Source of the DNA: an uncultured Sphaerochaeta sp.
GTDB taxonomy: Bacteria; Spirochaetota; Spirochaetia; Sphaerochaetales; Sphaerochaetaceae
Length of the DNA: 64,000 bases
Assembly: GCF_963667405.1 (NCBI RefSeq)
Contig: NZ_OY763408.1
Location: forward strand, 2,131,757 to 2,195,756
Direction of reading: 5' to 3'
Shown: one piece after another, positions 34,003 through 43,159 of the stretch
Layout of the letters: every line of letters begins with the position of its first letter
Numbering within the stretch: the stretch's first letter is position 1
Position numbers and translations under genes: made by a program
Notes under the pieces: model-generated
Database searches by the model: none
What the model was told of the DNA's origin: nothing
What the model saw: only the letters and a program-made list of their open reading frames with translations

Positions 34003-34608
34003 ATGCCCAAGCGACTGTCAGAGGAAGAACGTACAACCATTCGTACCCGCCTGAAAGAGGAAGCAGAACTCAGCCTTTCACGCTACGGCCTGAAAGGCAC
34101 CACAGTCGATGCCTTGGTTGAAGCGGCAAGAATTCCCAAAGGAACCTTCTATCTCTTCTACCCTTCAAAAGAACTGCTCTGTTATGAGGTTTTGATGGAC
34201 TTTCATGCTGAGGTGCAGAAACGCTTGGCCAGACAGCTGTCCGAGCAGCAGGGCATCATCACGGAAAACGTGCTCGTCTCGTTGCTGAGGGAGCTCTTCC
34301 TGAGTGTTGATGGCTCATTTCTTGCCCATCTCATCGAACGAAAAGAGTTGGAGGTCCTGATGCGCAAACTGCCTCCGGCCGTAGTGGCGGCGCATGAGAT
34401 GGAGGATGAGCTCTCTTTCGAAAGCCTGTTGGGGCACCTTCCCTTCAGCTGTACTGAGCAGCAGATCCAAGTATTCAGTGCAACACTCCGCGCTGTCTTC
34501 CTGACCATGTTGCACAAGGATGAGATAGGAGAAAAGCACATGCACGAGGTTATCGAACTTCTGCTCAGCGGAGTGGTCCATGAGCTGTGGACAAGGGGGC
34601 GCGTGTGA
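34003..34608 (+). CDS. TetR-family repressor
   Basis: A 201-residue regulator. The N-terminal helix-turn-helix reads LSRYGLKGTTVDALVEAA and RIPKGTFYLFYPSKELL; the C-terminal ligand domain is poorly conserved as usual. GGAGAG precedes the ATG. It is the first gene of an operon with an ABC ATPase and two permeases, so it probably senses the compound the exporter removes. GTGA overlap couples it to the ATPase gene. Confidence 0.88.
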   Translation: MPKRLSEEERTTIRTRLKEEAELSLSRYGLKGTTVDALVEAARIPKGTFYLFYPSKELLCYEVLMDFHAEVQKRLARQLSEQQGIITENVLVSLLRELFLSVDGSFLAHLIERKELEVLMRKLPPAVVAAHEMEDELSFESLLGHLPFSCTEQQIQVFSATLRAVFLTMLHKDEIGEKHMHEVIELLLSGVVHELWTRGRV

Positions 34609-35453
34609 TCAAGGTCGAACATCTTTCGTTCAGCTACACCAAGCACCCTTTCATAGAGAATATGAACTTCTCGGTACGGGAAGGAGAGATTTTTGGCTTT
34701 CTCGGTCCCTCCGGAGCAGGGAAAAGTACGGTGCAAAAGATTCTGACAGCCCTCATTCCTGCGTATCAGGGCAGTGTGCAGGTACTGGGAGTGGAAGCCA
34801 AGCAGCATAAGAAATCGTTCTACGAACAGATCGGGGTTGATTTCGAATTTCCCAGCCTCTATGAGAAACTGACTGCACGAGAGAACCTACACTTCTTTGC
34901 ATCACTCTACCAACACTCCCTCCCTCCGGAGCCCTTGCTGGAACGCGTCGGACTGCTGCTTGAAGCGGACAAGCAAGTCTCAGCTTACTCGAAAGGGATG
35001 AAATCACGGCTGAACTTCATCAAAGCCCTCATGCATGAACCGAGACTTCTCTTTCTTGATGAACCCACCTCAGGGCTTGACCCCTCCAACGCCCGTTTGG
35101 TCAAAGATCTCATTCTTGAGCAGAAAGCCCAAGGCAGAACCATCCTGCTGACCACGCACAATATGCACGATGCCACCGAACTGTGTGACCGGGTTGCCTT
35201 TATTGTGGATGGAGAGATACGGGCGCTGGAGACCCCACACCATCTCATCATGAGCCGCGGTGCCTCAAGAATCTCCTATACCTACCTTGATGAGAAGGGA
35301 GAAGAAAAACAGGGAACCTCCCAGCTCCAAAAAACCGGCGAAGATGCAAATCTGGTGCGCATCATCGCCGAGAATCGTATTGTGAGCATACACAGCAGCG
35401 AACCCACCCTCAACGACATCTTTTCCGAAGTCACGGGAAGGAGGTTGCAATGA
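34605..35453 (+). CDS. ABC exporter ATPase
   Basis: A 282-residue ATPase of the drug/Na export (DrrA/CcmA-like) type. Walker A is GPSGAGKST (34-42), the signature is YSKGMKSRL and Walker B LLFLDEP with the following TSGLDPSNA; the H-loop is LLTTHNMHD. A C-terminal extension of about 70 residues contains a degenerate regulatory domain. GTG 34605 overlaps the TetR stop. Partners are the next two membrane proteins. Confidence 0.88.
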   Translation: MIKVEHLSFSYTKHPFIENMNFSVREGEIFGFLGPSGAGKSTVQKILTALIPAYQGSVQVLGVEAKQHKKSFYEQIGVDFEFPSLYEKLTARENLHFFASLYQHSLPPEPLLERVGLLLEADKQVSAYSKGMKSRLNFIKALMHEPRLLFLDEPTSGLDPSNARLVKDLILEQKAQGRTILLTTHNMHDATELCDRVAFIVDGEIRALETPHHLIMSRGASRISYTYLDEKGEEKQGTSQLQKTGEDANLVRIIAENRIVSIHSSEPTLNDIFSEVTGRRLQ

Positions 35454-36133
35454 GACTGCTGGAGCTTATACGTGCAGACTTAAGGTTCCTTTTTCGGTAT
35501 GGATTCATCTTCATGTATGCCATCTTCACCGCGCTTTATCTGGTATTGCTCACGCTGCTCGATGACCCGTGGAAGCAGATGGTTGCTGCACTACTGGTGT
35601 TTACAGACCCGGCGGCCATGGGCCTCTTCTTCATGGGTGCCATCATCCACCTGGAGAAGGACGAGAGGACACTGCACAGCGTGGCCCTCTCTCCCCTGCC
35701 CCTTTACGAGTATCTTACAAGCAAAATCTGCTCGCTCACACTGCTGGCAACTGCGGTGGGGCTGGTTCTCGGGTTTGCAGGAGGCCTTACCCACCATCTG
35801 TGGCACTATCTTCCAGCCCTCATCCTCAGCTCTGTTTTCTTCACATCCCTTGCCCTTGCCGTTGCTACCCGGACACAGAGCCTCAACCAATTCCTGGTTG
35901 CGGTCATCCCCATCGAACTGGTGGCAAACACCCCTCTGATCCTTCATCTCTTTTCAGTTGAGGTGCCGCTTGGCATCCTGCACCCTGCCCTTGCCTACCT
36001 CGACCTGGTTCTCTACCGTAGTCATGCTTTGCTCTCCATCCTCTCCCTTGGCTTGTGGGCAGGAGGGGCCTTTCTGCTCGGCAAGCTGGAGCTGAATCGA
36101 TACATGTCCACCCTGGGAGGATACAAACGATGA
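35450..36133 (+). CDS. ABC-2-like exporter permease, first subunit
   Basis: A 227-residue protein with six predicted helices and the ABC-2 pattern of a cytoplasmic N-terminal helix followed by FMGAIIHLEKDERTLHSVALSPL (in part: HLEKDERTLHSVALSPL), the coupling-helix region. It overlaps the ATPase and the second permease by ATGA on both sides. Probable heterodimer with the next gene product; substrate unknown. Confidence 0.75.
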   Translation: MRLLELIRADLRFLFRYGFIFMYAIFTALYLVLLTLLDDPWKQMVAALLVFTDPAAMGLFFMGAIIHLEKDERTLHSVALSPLPLYEYLTSKICSLTLLATAVGLVLGFAGGLTHHLWHYLPALILSSVFFTSLALAVATRTQSLNQFLVAVIPIELVANTPLILHLFSVEVPLGILHPALAYLDLVLYRSHALLSILSLGLWAGGAFLLGKLELNRYMSTLGGYKR

Positions 36134-36843
36134 GACTGGTCATGCGTGTGTTTGCTCGGATGATGCAGGAGATACTTCATGACAGCATGCTTGTTGCAGT
36201 ATGCTTTGCCTCGCTCCTCGCTGCCTTTGCCTTCCGCTTCGGCATACCCACCCTTGAAGACTTCCTCTGCCTCACCTTCCACCAGGAAAGCATCATCTCA
36301 CCCTATTACCAGCTCATCGACCTGATGCTCATCCAGCTTACTCCGTACATGTTCTGCTTCGCCCCTGCCATGGTGATGCTCGATGAGTATGACCAGAATA
36401 TTACGTGTGCACTTGCCGTCACCCCACTGGGACTCTCAGGATACCTTTTCTCCCACCTGCTCATGCCAGCCATACTTGCAAGCATCATCTCATTGGTCCT
36501 CATCACCATCTTCTCGCTCACCTCATGGCCCATGAGTACACTGATTATTCTCTGCATCATAAGCGGAAGTACAGGATTGTTGGCGGCAATGACAATCTTC
36601 TCATTTTCCCACAACAAATTGGAAGGAATGGCAATGGGAAAGCTAAGCGGATTGCTGTTGATGGGACTTCCCATTCCCTACCTGATGGATACTCCGCTCA
36701 TGTATGGATTCTCCCTCTTTCCTTCCTTCTGGATGGCCCTGTATGCACAAACGCAGAACAGCTTCTTTGCCTTGCTCTCCCTGGGAACTGCGTATCTGAT
36801 AATGCCTCTGCTCTATGCAAGGGTGCAACGAAAGCTCAGCTAA
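36130..36843 (+). CDS. ABC-2-like exporter permease, second subunit
   Basis: A 237-residue protein with six helices and an equivalent coupling region MLDEYDQNITCALAVTPLGL, which mirrors the HLEKDERTLHSVALSPL segment of its partner. Last gene of the TetR-ABC operon; it stops 9 bases before the stop of the convergent cyclase-like gene. Confidence 0.73.
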   Translation: MRLVMRVFARMMQEILHDSMLVAVCFASLLAAFAFRFGIPTLEDFLCLTFHQESIISPYYQLIDLMLIQLTPYMFCFAPAMVMLDEYDQNITCALAVTPLGLSGYLFSHLLMPAILASIISLVLITIFSLTSWPMSTLIILCIISGSTGLLAAMTIFSFSHNKLEGMAMGKLSGLLLMGLPIPYLMDTPLMYGFSLFPSFWMALYAQTQNSFFALLSLGTAYLIMPLLYARVQRKLS

Positions 36844-36852
36844 GGCATATCT

Positions 36853-37857
36853 TCAGATTTGGTGATAGCGTTTCAGAACACGCAGGGCGCGCAAAGTCAC
36901 CCACTCACTCTCTTCGCCCTTTGTCCCCATGGGGATAAGCAGGCGATCGCTTGCATAGGTGTTCTCCACCCTCCATCTCCCGTTGTCCTGCTGTTTTGCC
37001 TTCACCACTGCAAGGGCTTCTTCCATCCGCTCATCCTTCACCCCCAAGGAGATGAGGATATCCAGGATTTCGAGGACATCGGTTTGATACATCAGGGGAA
37101 AGCCGAAATTGAGCCAACCAGGCTTTGTATTCCGACTGAGATTGTGGCTGCGCTTGTGAATATGGTGGATCAAGACAAATTCGACAGCCTTGTCCAAGGT
37201 CGTCTTGAGCTCAACGTCCCAGAGTGACGGATCGACTGCGGCAAAAGCTTTGAGGCTCTTCACCACCGCCATATGGCAGGTGTGCTTTCCCCAACACTCC
37301 TCGTAGCGGTTGTAGGGGGGAACCTGCGGCTCCACCTCCTCACCATCATTGAAAACCAGGAAATGCACCAGATAAGAGAGCGCTTTTCTCAGCCTTGGGT
37401 CATCCTGATATCCCAACCGGCTGAGACTGTAGACCAAGTTCCCCGTCAGACAGGGAATGACTTCGGTATTCCGCCCTCCCCCAGCCTTGCAGGAGTGCAT
37501 GGCAAAACCACCATCCGTGCGTTCCTGGGCGTGCTCAAACAGGTACTCTGCATACTCCTCGACCGCAGGAGTGCGCGCAGCACCAAGTTCAGCGAGGGTC
37601 AACAGCGACCAGACCAGACCTTTGTACTTGTACACATAGTAGCGACTGAAGGTTTTGTGGTATTCGGATGCTTCCATCAAGCCAAGCAACGCAGGGACAT
37701 ATCCCACCTGTGGTATCTGCTCTTTCTCGTTGTCGAGCTGGGGATTCCCCGGCTTCTGGTCAAGAATATCCCTTCGTGTGAAATAACGAATCGAGGGACT
37801 GACACTTGCGAGCAGCCAATCGATGGGATCTGCTTTCAGCTGTGTCTTCCAATCCAT
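36853..37857 (-). CDS. Terpenoid cyclase/prenyltransferase-fold protein
   Basis: A 334-residue helical protein with alpha-alpha toroid repeats. Visible family features are YFTRRDIL near the start, HAQERTDGGFAM, CLTGNLVYSLSRLGY, ECWGKHTCHMAV and a late KQQDNGRWRVENTY. Database relatives are often labelled prenyltransferase-like or, wrongly, nitrogen-fixation proteins. Cys and His residues in CWGKHTCH could bind metal. It shares one base with the upstream DUF3788 gene, so the two are co-translated. Confidence 0.6.
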   Translation of the reverse strand: MDWKTQLKADPIDWLLASVSPSIRYFTRRDILDQKPGNPQLDNEKEQIPQVGYVPALLGLMEASEYHKTFSRYYVYKYKGLVWSLLTLAELGAARTPAVEEYAEYLFEHAQERTDGGFAMHSCKAGGGRNTEVIPCLTGNLVYSLSRLGYQDDPRLRKALSYLVHFLVFNDGEEVEPQVPPYNRYEECWGKHTCHMAVVKSLKAFAAVDPSLWDVELKTTLDKAVEFVLIHHIHKRSHNLSRNTKPGWLNFGFPLMYQTDVLEILDILISLGVKDERMEEALAVVKAKQQDNGRWRVENTYASDRLLIPMGTKGEESEWVTLRALRVLKRYHQI

Positions 37858-38300
37858 CAGCGGACCTCCTGATGCAGACGAATCGAAACCAGGGTCTCGA
37901 CATCTGACAAGATAGAGCCATCCTGCACCTCAATCATCAACCAGCGTCCCATGGGCATCGCACGTGCAGCTGCGTACAAATCAACAACATACGGGCTCAG
38001 TTGCCCTTCGGTGATAAGGCGGGAAACAGGAGATTCCTCCTTAGCCCCTAGCACCACCAAGGCTATGAAGAAATCCTGCATCGGATAGAGGGTGCACAAG
38101 GCCTTCCCTCCCTTACGGTACTTCACGTTCCACCCAGGTTGTGCAGCGCAGGAGCTATAGGACAGGGCAGCCTCTTTTCCGCTCAAATCTGAGAGAAAGG
38201 CATTCAGTTCATCCCACAGGACAACACCCTTTCCGATAAAAGTGCGTATATCCTGCCAAGCTGGCTTCCGATCCTCTCCAAAAGCTTCACACCATTGCAT
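37857..38300 (-). CDS. DUF3788-type protein
   Basis: A 147-residue soluble protein whose core KYRKGGKALCTLYPMQDFFIALVVLG (in part: GGKALCTLYPMQDFFIAL) and MPMGRWLMIEV match the DUF3788 family, small proteins of unknown function often seen as stress- or regulator-linked singles. It heads a two-gene operon with the cyclase-like gene. GGGGG lies upstream of ATG 38300. Confidence 0.65.
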   Translation of the reverse strand: MQWCEAFGEDRKPAWQDIRTFIGKGVVLWDELNAFLSDLSGKEAALSYSSCAAQPGWNVKYRKGGKALCTLYPMQDFFIALVVLGAKEESPVSRLITEGQLSPYVVDLYAAARAMPMGRWLMIEVQDGSILSDVETLVSIRLHQEVR

Positions 38301-38336
38301 GGAAATACCCCCAAATCTGAAGACATGTGTTTGTCC

Positions 38337-38364
38337 AGTATACACCTACACACGCGCCTGTAAA
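38337..38364 (-). promoter_or_regulatory. Promoter of the DUF3788 operon
   Basis: On the minus strand TTTACA (38359-38364), 16-base spacer and TATACT (38337-38342); leader about 30 bases. Confidence 0.5.
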
Positions 38365-38404
38365 GGGAGCTGCCGCAAGAATAAACCCTGTTGGGAGAAA
38401 AGAA

Positions 38405-39340
38405 TCACGCCAATTCGTAATCGAGCTTGAGAACGATATTCTGCGAGTAGTCGCCGAAGTGTTCACCGAACAGGCTCACACCCCCAATGAATTCTGCGTC
38501 TTCCTTGATACCGATTCTCACGCTGATGAAACACTGGTCCTTGATATGGAGGTCATCAATGACCGTTGGGGAGAGTTCAGCATCATCAAGGAAACTTCCA
38601 TCGTGGGAGACTACCCAACTCTTGAGCAAACCATATTGGTTCAATGATTCGGGCCACCAGGAAGGGTTGAATTTTCCTCTTCTGCCCCCCAGATCACCAG
38701 GGCTGGTCCAGGTTCCCACTTCCACGTCGTTGATCCAGACGGTGATGTCGCTCGGCCAATCATTGCGGTAGAAAGGAGCCTCACTGCAGGACTCAAAGGA
38801 GAGATCGAGTCGCTTCAGCTTCCCACCATTGACAACAGTGTTGGGGAAACGATACTCAACGTACCCTTTGTAAAACCACAACAACTGAGCCGTGGTGTGT
38901 TCGGAAAAGTAGAACGAGCACGGTTGGTCAAAAATGCCGATTGCACTCTTCTCGCTGACAATGCCACAGGTGGGGTGTATCTCGCAGTCGGCATAATTGC
39001 CCACCGGCATGTCCAAAACAACGGAGTGTTCCTTGTTCTGCTGCGCCTGTTCGAGCAACAACTTGACCACAACCCGGTCACAGGCACGGATACTGACTTT
39101 CATCGAACCGCGGATGCCTGGTTGCGACTCGGTGGACAAAAGCCCTGCATGTTCCAGGATCCTCACATTGAGGGCAGCCGTAGAGGTGGGGAGATTCAGC
39201 TGTTCGGCGATCTCATTCACACTCAGACTGCGTACATTCAACAACTCAAGGATGTTGATCCTTGCCTCATTTGCAAGTGCCCGTGCAATACGAAGCATTT
39301 TTTTCTTGTCAGTGAAATCAAGAAAAATTTCCTGTAACAT
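38405..39340 (-). CDS. ArsR-type transcriptional regulator with long C-terminal domain
   Basis: A 311-residue regulator. A winged helix at residues 15-75 (ALANEARINILELLNVRSLS, EIAEQLNLPTSTAALNVRIL) is followed by about 220 residues of unusual C-terminal sequence with several Cys and Trp-rich blocks (DITVWINDVEVGTWTSPGD, KFNPSWWPESLNQYG). Members of this type often regulate sugar-use operons and the C-terminal domain probably binds a carbohydrate-like ligand. No obvious target is adjacent. The start has GGAGAG at a rather long distance. Confidence 0.72.
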   Translation of the reverse strand: MLQEIFLDFTDKKKMLRIARALANEARINILELLNVRSLSVNEIAEQLNLPTSTAALNVRILEHAGLLSTESQPGIRGSMKVSIRACDRVVVKLLLEQAQQNKEHSVVLDMPVGNYADCEIHPTCGIVSEKSAIGIFDQPCSFYFSEHTTAQLLWFYKGYVEYRFPNTVVNGGKLKRLDLSFESCSEAPFYRNDWPSDITVWINDVEVGTWTSPGDLGGRRGKFNPSWWPESLNQYGLLKSWVVSHDGSFLDDAELSPTVIDDLHIKDQCFISVRIGIKEDAEFIGGVSLFGEHFGDYSQNIVLKLDYELA

Positions 39341-39425
39341 CCTTTGCCACTCTCCTGTACGCTCAACACTCTAGCATAAAAAGTGGAAATGGATAACCTT
39401 TGATGCACGGAGGAGAAAATTATCC

Positions 39426-39812
39426 TCAGTCAAGGATCAAATCGACGTACCTGAGTTTCTCAACCGGCTTGCCGTCACTGATCCTGCTGATGCCTCCAAA
39501 CCAGGCCTCACTGCAGGCAAGGATGAACTCGGGGTCCTCAATGGGGAATGATGACGCTGAACCGATGACACAGTCGATGGCACACATCGGGCAGCGAAGC
39601 GTTCGCTCTCTGGGAGGCTTTTCCTCGATCCAATGGAGTTTTTCCTCCTGACTCGGATCGAAGCTATGCCCGCAATAGAAACAGGTGCAACGCTCACTGT
39701 GCACGATTGCAGACTCATTGGCGAAGGTAGCCTCATGGGCTTTCCTGATGTAATCAGATGAGAAGCGGCTGCTGACAAACAACTCTGTTCTTTCTGTCGT
39801 TTTTGGTTTCAT
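39426..39812 (-). CDS. Small zinc-ribbon-like protein
   Basis: A 128-residue protein with two Cys pairs, CTCFYCGHSF and LRCPMC, that could hold a zinc ion, followed by CVIGSASSFPIEDPEFI. Related proteins are annotated only as cytoplasmic proteins. It starts within the stop of the 86-residue gene upstream (overlap of one base), so the two form a small operon. Function unknown. Confidence 0.6.
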   Translation of the reverse strand: MKPKTTERTELFVSSRFSSDYIRKAHEATFANESAIVHSERCTCFYCGHSFDPSQEEKLHWIEEKPPRERTLRCPMCAIDCVIGSASSFPIEDPEFILACSEAWFGGISRISDGKPVEKLRYVDLILD

Positions 39813-40072
39813 CAGGTGCTTACCTTCCATCCATCCTCGATCAACAGCTCGAGGGTTTCGTAGGTTGCCTGCAGGCTGTCATGCTCATACTCATAGACAC
39901 GAAAGCAATCCGAGAGGGCATCCTCAAGCTTGATGTACCCAAACCGACCATCAAGATGATCGAGCGTACATCCTTTGTTTATTCCTGTCAGGGAAAAACT
40001 GAAGGCGGCAATATCCACATTGCGGATAATGGTCCGGGTCAATGCTTTTTGCTCTTCACTCCAGCATTTCAT
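39812..40072 (-). CDS. Hypothetical protein, 86 residues
   Basis: I do not recognise this family. It is a soluble acidic protein with Cys3, Cys35 and Cys57 and an ending ETLELLIEDGWKVST. A strong GGAGGAGG site precedes the ATG and its stop overlaps the start of the zinc-ribbon-like gene, supporting that it is real and co-expressed with it. Confidence 0.55.
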   Translation of the reverse strand: MKCWSEEQKALTRTIIRNVDIAAFSFSLTGINKGCTLDHLDGRFGYIKLEDALSDCFRVYEYEHDSLQATYETLELLIEDGWKVST

Positions 40073-40244
40073 GCGTTCCTCCTCCTTGGTTCATGTACAG
40101 CATACCCACCTCTCTGTGACACAGAGTGTCTCAAGGAAGAGAATTCTCCACAAACCAAGCCAACAGGCCACCCTCTTTCCTTCGTCCCAAATTTAGGCGA
40201 TACTATTTCTTGCATGCACAGGGCATGCGACGAGGAGGCATGCA

Positions 40245-40568
40245 ATGCACACACCCCACACCCTTATTACCTGCATTGTCAACAAAGGCACTGCAGAGGA
40301 AGTCATGGATGCGGCACGAGCTGCAGGCGCCACCGGCGGAACCATCCTCCCGGCTCGCGGAACCGGCAAGGAAGAGGATGTACGATTCTTTGGATATCCG
40401 CTTGTACCCGAAAAGGACATGTTGCTGGTCTTGGTGGGAGCCGGACTGACCGGCAAGGTGCTTGAAGCCATCAAGGAAGTCCCCTCGCTCAAGGAACCCG
40501 GCTCAGGCATCGCATTTTGTGTCGATGTCGAACGCTTTATGACCTTTGGTGATCCTGAGACTCTCTAG
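40245..40568 (+). CDS. PII-like signalling protein
   Basis: A 107-residue protein of PII/PII-like fold. It has the beta-alpha-beta start THTLITCIVNKGTAEEVMDAA-like pattern (actual LITCIVNKGTAEEVMDAAR), AAGATGGTILPARG which matches the PII AGxxGxTxxxxRG block, and LLVLVGAGLTGKVLEAI. The T-loop is short and lacks the uridylylated Tyr, so it is not a classical GlnB. No ammonium transporter or glutamine synthetase is near. GAGGAGG precedes the ATG. It overlaps the convergent MFS gene by 32 bases. Confidence 0.68.
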   Translation: MHTPHTLITCIVNKGTAEEVMDAARAAGATGGTILPARGTGKEEDVRFFGYPLVPEKDMLLVLVGAGLTGKVLEAIKEVPSLKEPGSGIAFCVDVERFMTFGDPETL

Positions 40569-41799
40569 GAAGACGCAACAGCAAGCCCAAGACCAGACAG
40601 ATTGCGCTGACGATCAGAATTCCCATTCCGACCCCAAAGCGTGTACTCAACCAACCCAACAGGAGGGCAATTCCTGCTGCAAAGAGGGATTCTGCCTGTG
40701 ACTCGACCGACAACCCCGAAGCAAGGGATGTTTGTTCCATCCGCTCACTGACGTAGGCGATACCCATCGGTTTTCTCAGATTCTCCAGGATATAAATACC
40801 CAGATAGAGCAGTACTGCCAACGCTGCATAGGTGAGATGGAGCATAATACCACTCACCAGTCCGAGGGCAATACCCACAACCAACGTGATGTTCAACGGG
40901 GTTGCCAGATCCCCAAACCGGTCGGCGAGCTTGCCTGAGCGGCTCGAGGCAAAGGCTGTGGCGCCATACAGCAGCGAGTAGACGACACCCACGATAAGTG
41001 CAGTTCGCTTTTGGTCCTCATAGGCAAGGAGGATGGGAAGGGCAAGCGCAAAGGTCTGCAGGATTGGCTGGAGATAGTCCTTGAAAGCCTTGTAATACCC
41101 ACTGAACAGGGCCTGGCTGGAGATGGTCCTGATCATGGAAACGTGTTTGAACGTAGTGAGCAGGGAAGAGAATACTGTTTTGAACTCCTTGCCGATGGAA
41201 GATAGCTTTGCCCTCTTCCGGCCATCCAGTTCCTTGGGATAGGAGAGTATGAGAAAGAGATTCAGCACATAGGGAATGATGGTGAACAGGAAAATCGGGG
41301 CATACGAACCACTGTAAAAGACCAACAGGGCTGCAATCAGTGCTGAGAGGGCGGCTCCTCGTTGGGACCAGGCCCTGGTATGGCCGTAGTAGTGGGTCTT
41401 TTGGTCCTCCCAGCCTTTGATGCGCAGGTAGTCGAAGATCATGGCCTTATGGGTGCCGGTACGGAAGGCATCACCGAAGGCATAGGCAACCATGGCCCCC
41501 AGCAACACCAGATACTGGTTTGCCAGGTAAAAAAGAATGAAGGCGGCAATGTAGAACAAGAAGGAGAAGGCCATGGTAATGCGTCTTCCCACACTGTCAG
41601 CGAAAATCCCAGACGGAATTTCGGTGATGTTGATCAGGATCTCCCGCACTGCATAGAGACTGCCGATTTCCACATAGCTGAGCCCCTTTTCAAGAAAGAC
41701 CAACATCATGAACGGTTCATAGAACCGAAGATCCTTGAGAAACCCATATGCACAGAACTTGGCATACTGCACATTTTTGGAAAACACTTCCTTGCCCAT
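40537..41799 (-). CDS. MFS transporter
   Basis: A 420-residue, twelve-helix permease. The A-like motif between helices 2 and 3 is GIFADSVGRRITM, and the second-half equivalent is SGKLADRFGD. Overall sequence resembles MFS members annotated as sugar or drug efflux permeases with EIPSGIFAD. Substrate cannot be inferred. GGAG lies before the ATG. Confidence 0.83.
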   Translation of the reverse strand: MGKEVFSKNVQYAKFCAYGFLKDLRFYEPFMMLVFLEKGLSYVEIGSLYAVREILINITEIPSGIFADSVGRRITMAFSFLFYIAAFILFYLANQYLVLLGAMVAYAFGDAFRTGTHKAMIFDYLRIKGWEDQKTHYYGHTRAWSQRGAALSALIAALLVFYSGSYAPIFLFTIIPYVLNLFLILSYPKELDGRKRAKLSSIGKEFKTVFSSLLTTFKHVSMIRTISSQALFSGYYKAFKDYLQPILQTFALALPILLAYEDQKRTALIVGVVYSLLYGATAFASSRSGKLADRFGDLATPLNITLVVGIALGLVSGIMLHLTYAALAVLLYLGIYILENLRKPMGIAYVSERMEQTSLASGLSVESQAESLFAAGIALLLGWLSTRFGVGMGILIVSAICLVLGLLLRLPRESQDHQRS

Positions 41800-41846
41800 G
41801 CTCCAATCACCCTTCCTGTTCTCTGTACTGAAGGCAAGTATAGTCC

Positions 41847-42905
41847 TTACAAACGAGGCTTTCCAGTGGAAGTACGGACAATGAGGCGATTCTGATACTC
41901 AATACGGGTCACCGCTCCTGATTCCAGTGTCCTGGGCATTTGTGCAGACATCTTCTCGCAGAGCAAGCGTACTGCACTCTTGCCCCCCTGGATGATGTAG
42001 TGCTCGACACTGGTAAGGCCGACACCCAAAAAAGACGACGGGTAAATGTTGTCGAATCCGCAGACGCTGTAGTCGGCTGGAATCGAAAAGCCTGCATCCT
42101 TGATGCCATCAATCACCCCGTACGCAACCATATCGTTGATAGCTACCATGGCTGTCACCCCAGGGGCTTCCTTCATGCAGCGCTTTGCGAGCAGATAGCC
42201 GGTCTGATGCTCAATATCGACGGTGTTCAATTCTGTCAGGGAGGGAATCTCAGAGGTGAAGAGGGAAAGCTTGGCCCCATCCCCATACTGTTTGACCTGA
42301 GCCTTCAAGCCCTCAAAGCGCCTTACCCGCGCACTGTGCTCGCTGTTGAGACTGGTGGAGAGGTAGGCGATATGGCGGTGTCCAAGATCGAGCAAGTGCT
42401 TGGCAACCAAGGTGCCGGCATTGAAGTTGTTCACGTCCACCGTATCCAACCCAAGCTCATTCTGCTTGTCACCCACCGCCACCACAGGAACCGTCTTGTT
42501 CAGCTCCCTGACCAGTTCAGGTTGCTGGGGTATCATGGCGAAAATGACACCCCCCACCATGGGGTCCTTGGCAAAGGCACAAACACGCTTCTCTTCTTCG
42601 GTATCCCAGTACGTGGTGAAAAGCATCGTACCCAGTCCCTTCACTTTCGCTTCCTGCTCCATTCCCTGGATGATGGTGGCGAAGTACGGGTTGATTACCG
42701 ATGGACAGACGATCACCACCACCTTGCGGTCCTCCCTCACGTGCTTGCTTACGTAGCCCAACTCCCTGCTGGCTTGGTACACCGCATCGATGGTGGCATC
42801 GGAAAAACGGGAGAGGCTCTTCGAGGCAAGAATCATCGATACACTGGCTGCTGAGATACCAACCCGGTCTGCAATATCACGAAGGGTAACCTTTTTAGCT
42901 TTCAT
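41847..42905 (-). CDS. LacI-family repressor
   Basis: A 352-residue regulator. The DNA-binding head KKVTLRDIADRVGISAASVSMIL and hinge (LGYVSKHVRED) are followed by a periplasmic-binding-like effector domain with VVIVCPSVINPYFATI and GFDNIYPSSFLGVGLTSVEH (quoted as CGFDNIYPSSF). It is divergent from the TRAP-GDPD operon and probably controls it. Its own start has only a weak ribosome site. Confidence 0.9.
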   Translation of the reverse strand: MKAKKVTLRDIADRVGISAASVSMILASKSLSRFSDATIDAVYQASRELGYVSKHVREDRKVVVIVCPSVINPYFATIIQGMEQEAKVKGLGTMLFTTYWDTEEEKRVCAFAKDPMVGGVIFAMIPQQPELVRELNKTVPVVAVGDKQNELGLDTVDVNNFNAGTLVAKHLLDLGHRHIAYLSTSLNSEHSARVRRFEGLKAQVKQYGDGAKLSLFTSEIPSLTELNTVDIEHQTGYLLAKRCMKEAPGVTAMVAINDMVAYGVIDGIKDAGFSIPADYSVCGFDNIYPSSFLGVGLTSVEHYIIQGGKSAVRLLCEKMSAQMPRTLESGAVTRIEYQNRLIVRTSTGKPRL

Positions 42906-42937
42906 CTGAACTTCCTCATTATGGCAACTGCTAAAAG

Positions 42938-43120
42938 TTAAGCATTGTTAAGCAAATAACGCAAGAAAATTATTCATTGTTTTCTCATAATTTTCACATA
43001 GGTTTTCCTGTATCTTGCCAAAGAAGCAAAAAATATTTTTTGACTTTTGCAGGAACGTCCCGTACACTGCAGAAAAAGGCGTTGTAGAATGATGCTCAGT
43101 TTTTAGTAAACTTTGCTTAA
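42938..43120. promoter_or_regulatory. Control region between LacI gene and TRAP operon
   Basis: Three copies of TTAAGCA occur here: 42938-42944 and 42948-42954 on the plus strand and an inverted copy (TGCTTAA) at 43114-43120. A promoter facing the TRAP genes is TTGACT (43040-43045), 17 bases, TACACT (43063-43068). The inverted copy lies about 40 bases downstream of the expected start, where LacI proteins can block elongation; the other two lie close to the lacI start. These are candidate LacI operators. Confidence 0.5.
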
Positions 43121-43159
43121 TTTAGTTCTACAAGATCACAAAACATTCAGGAGGAAAGA

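Noticed and set aside
41940-42854. A 304-residue frame antisense to the LacI gene
   Set aside because: Shadow of a recognised regulator gene.
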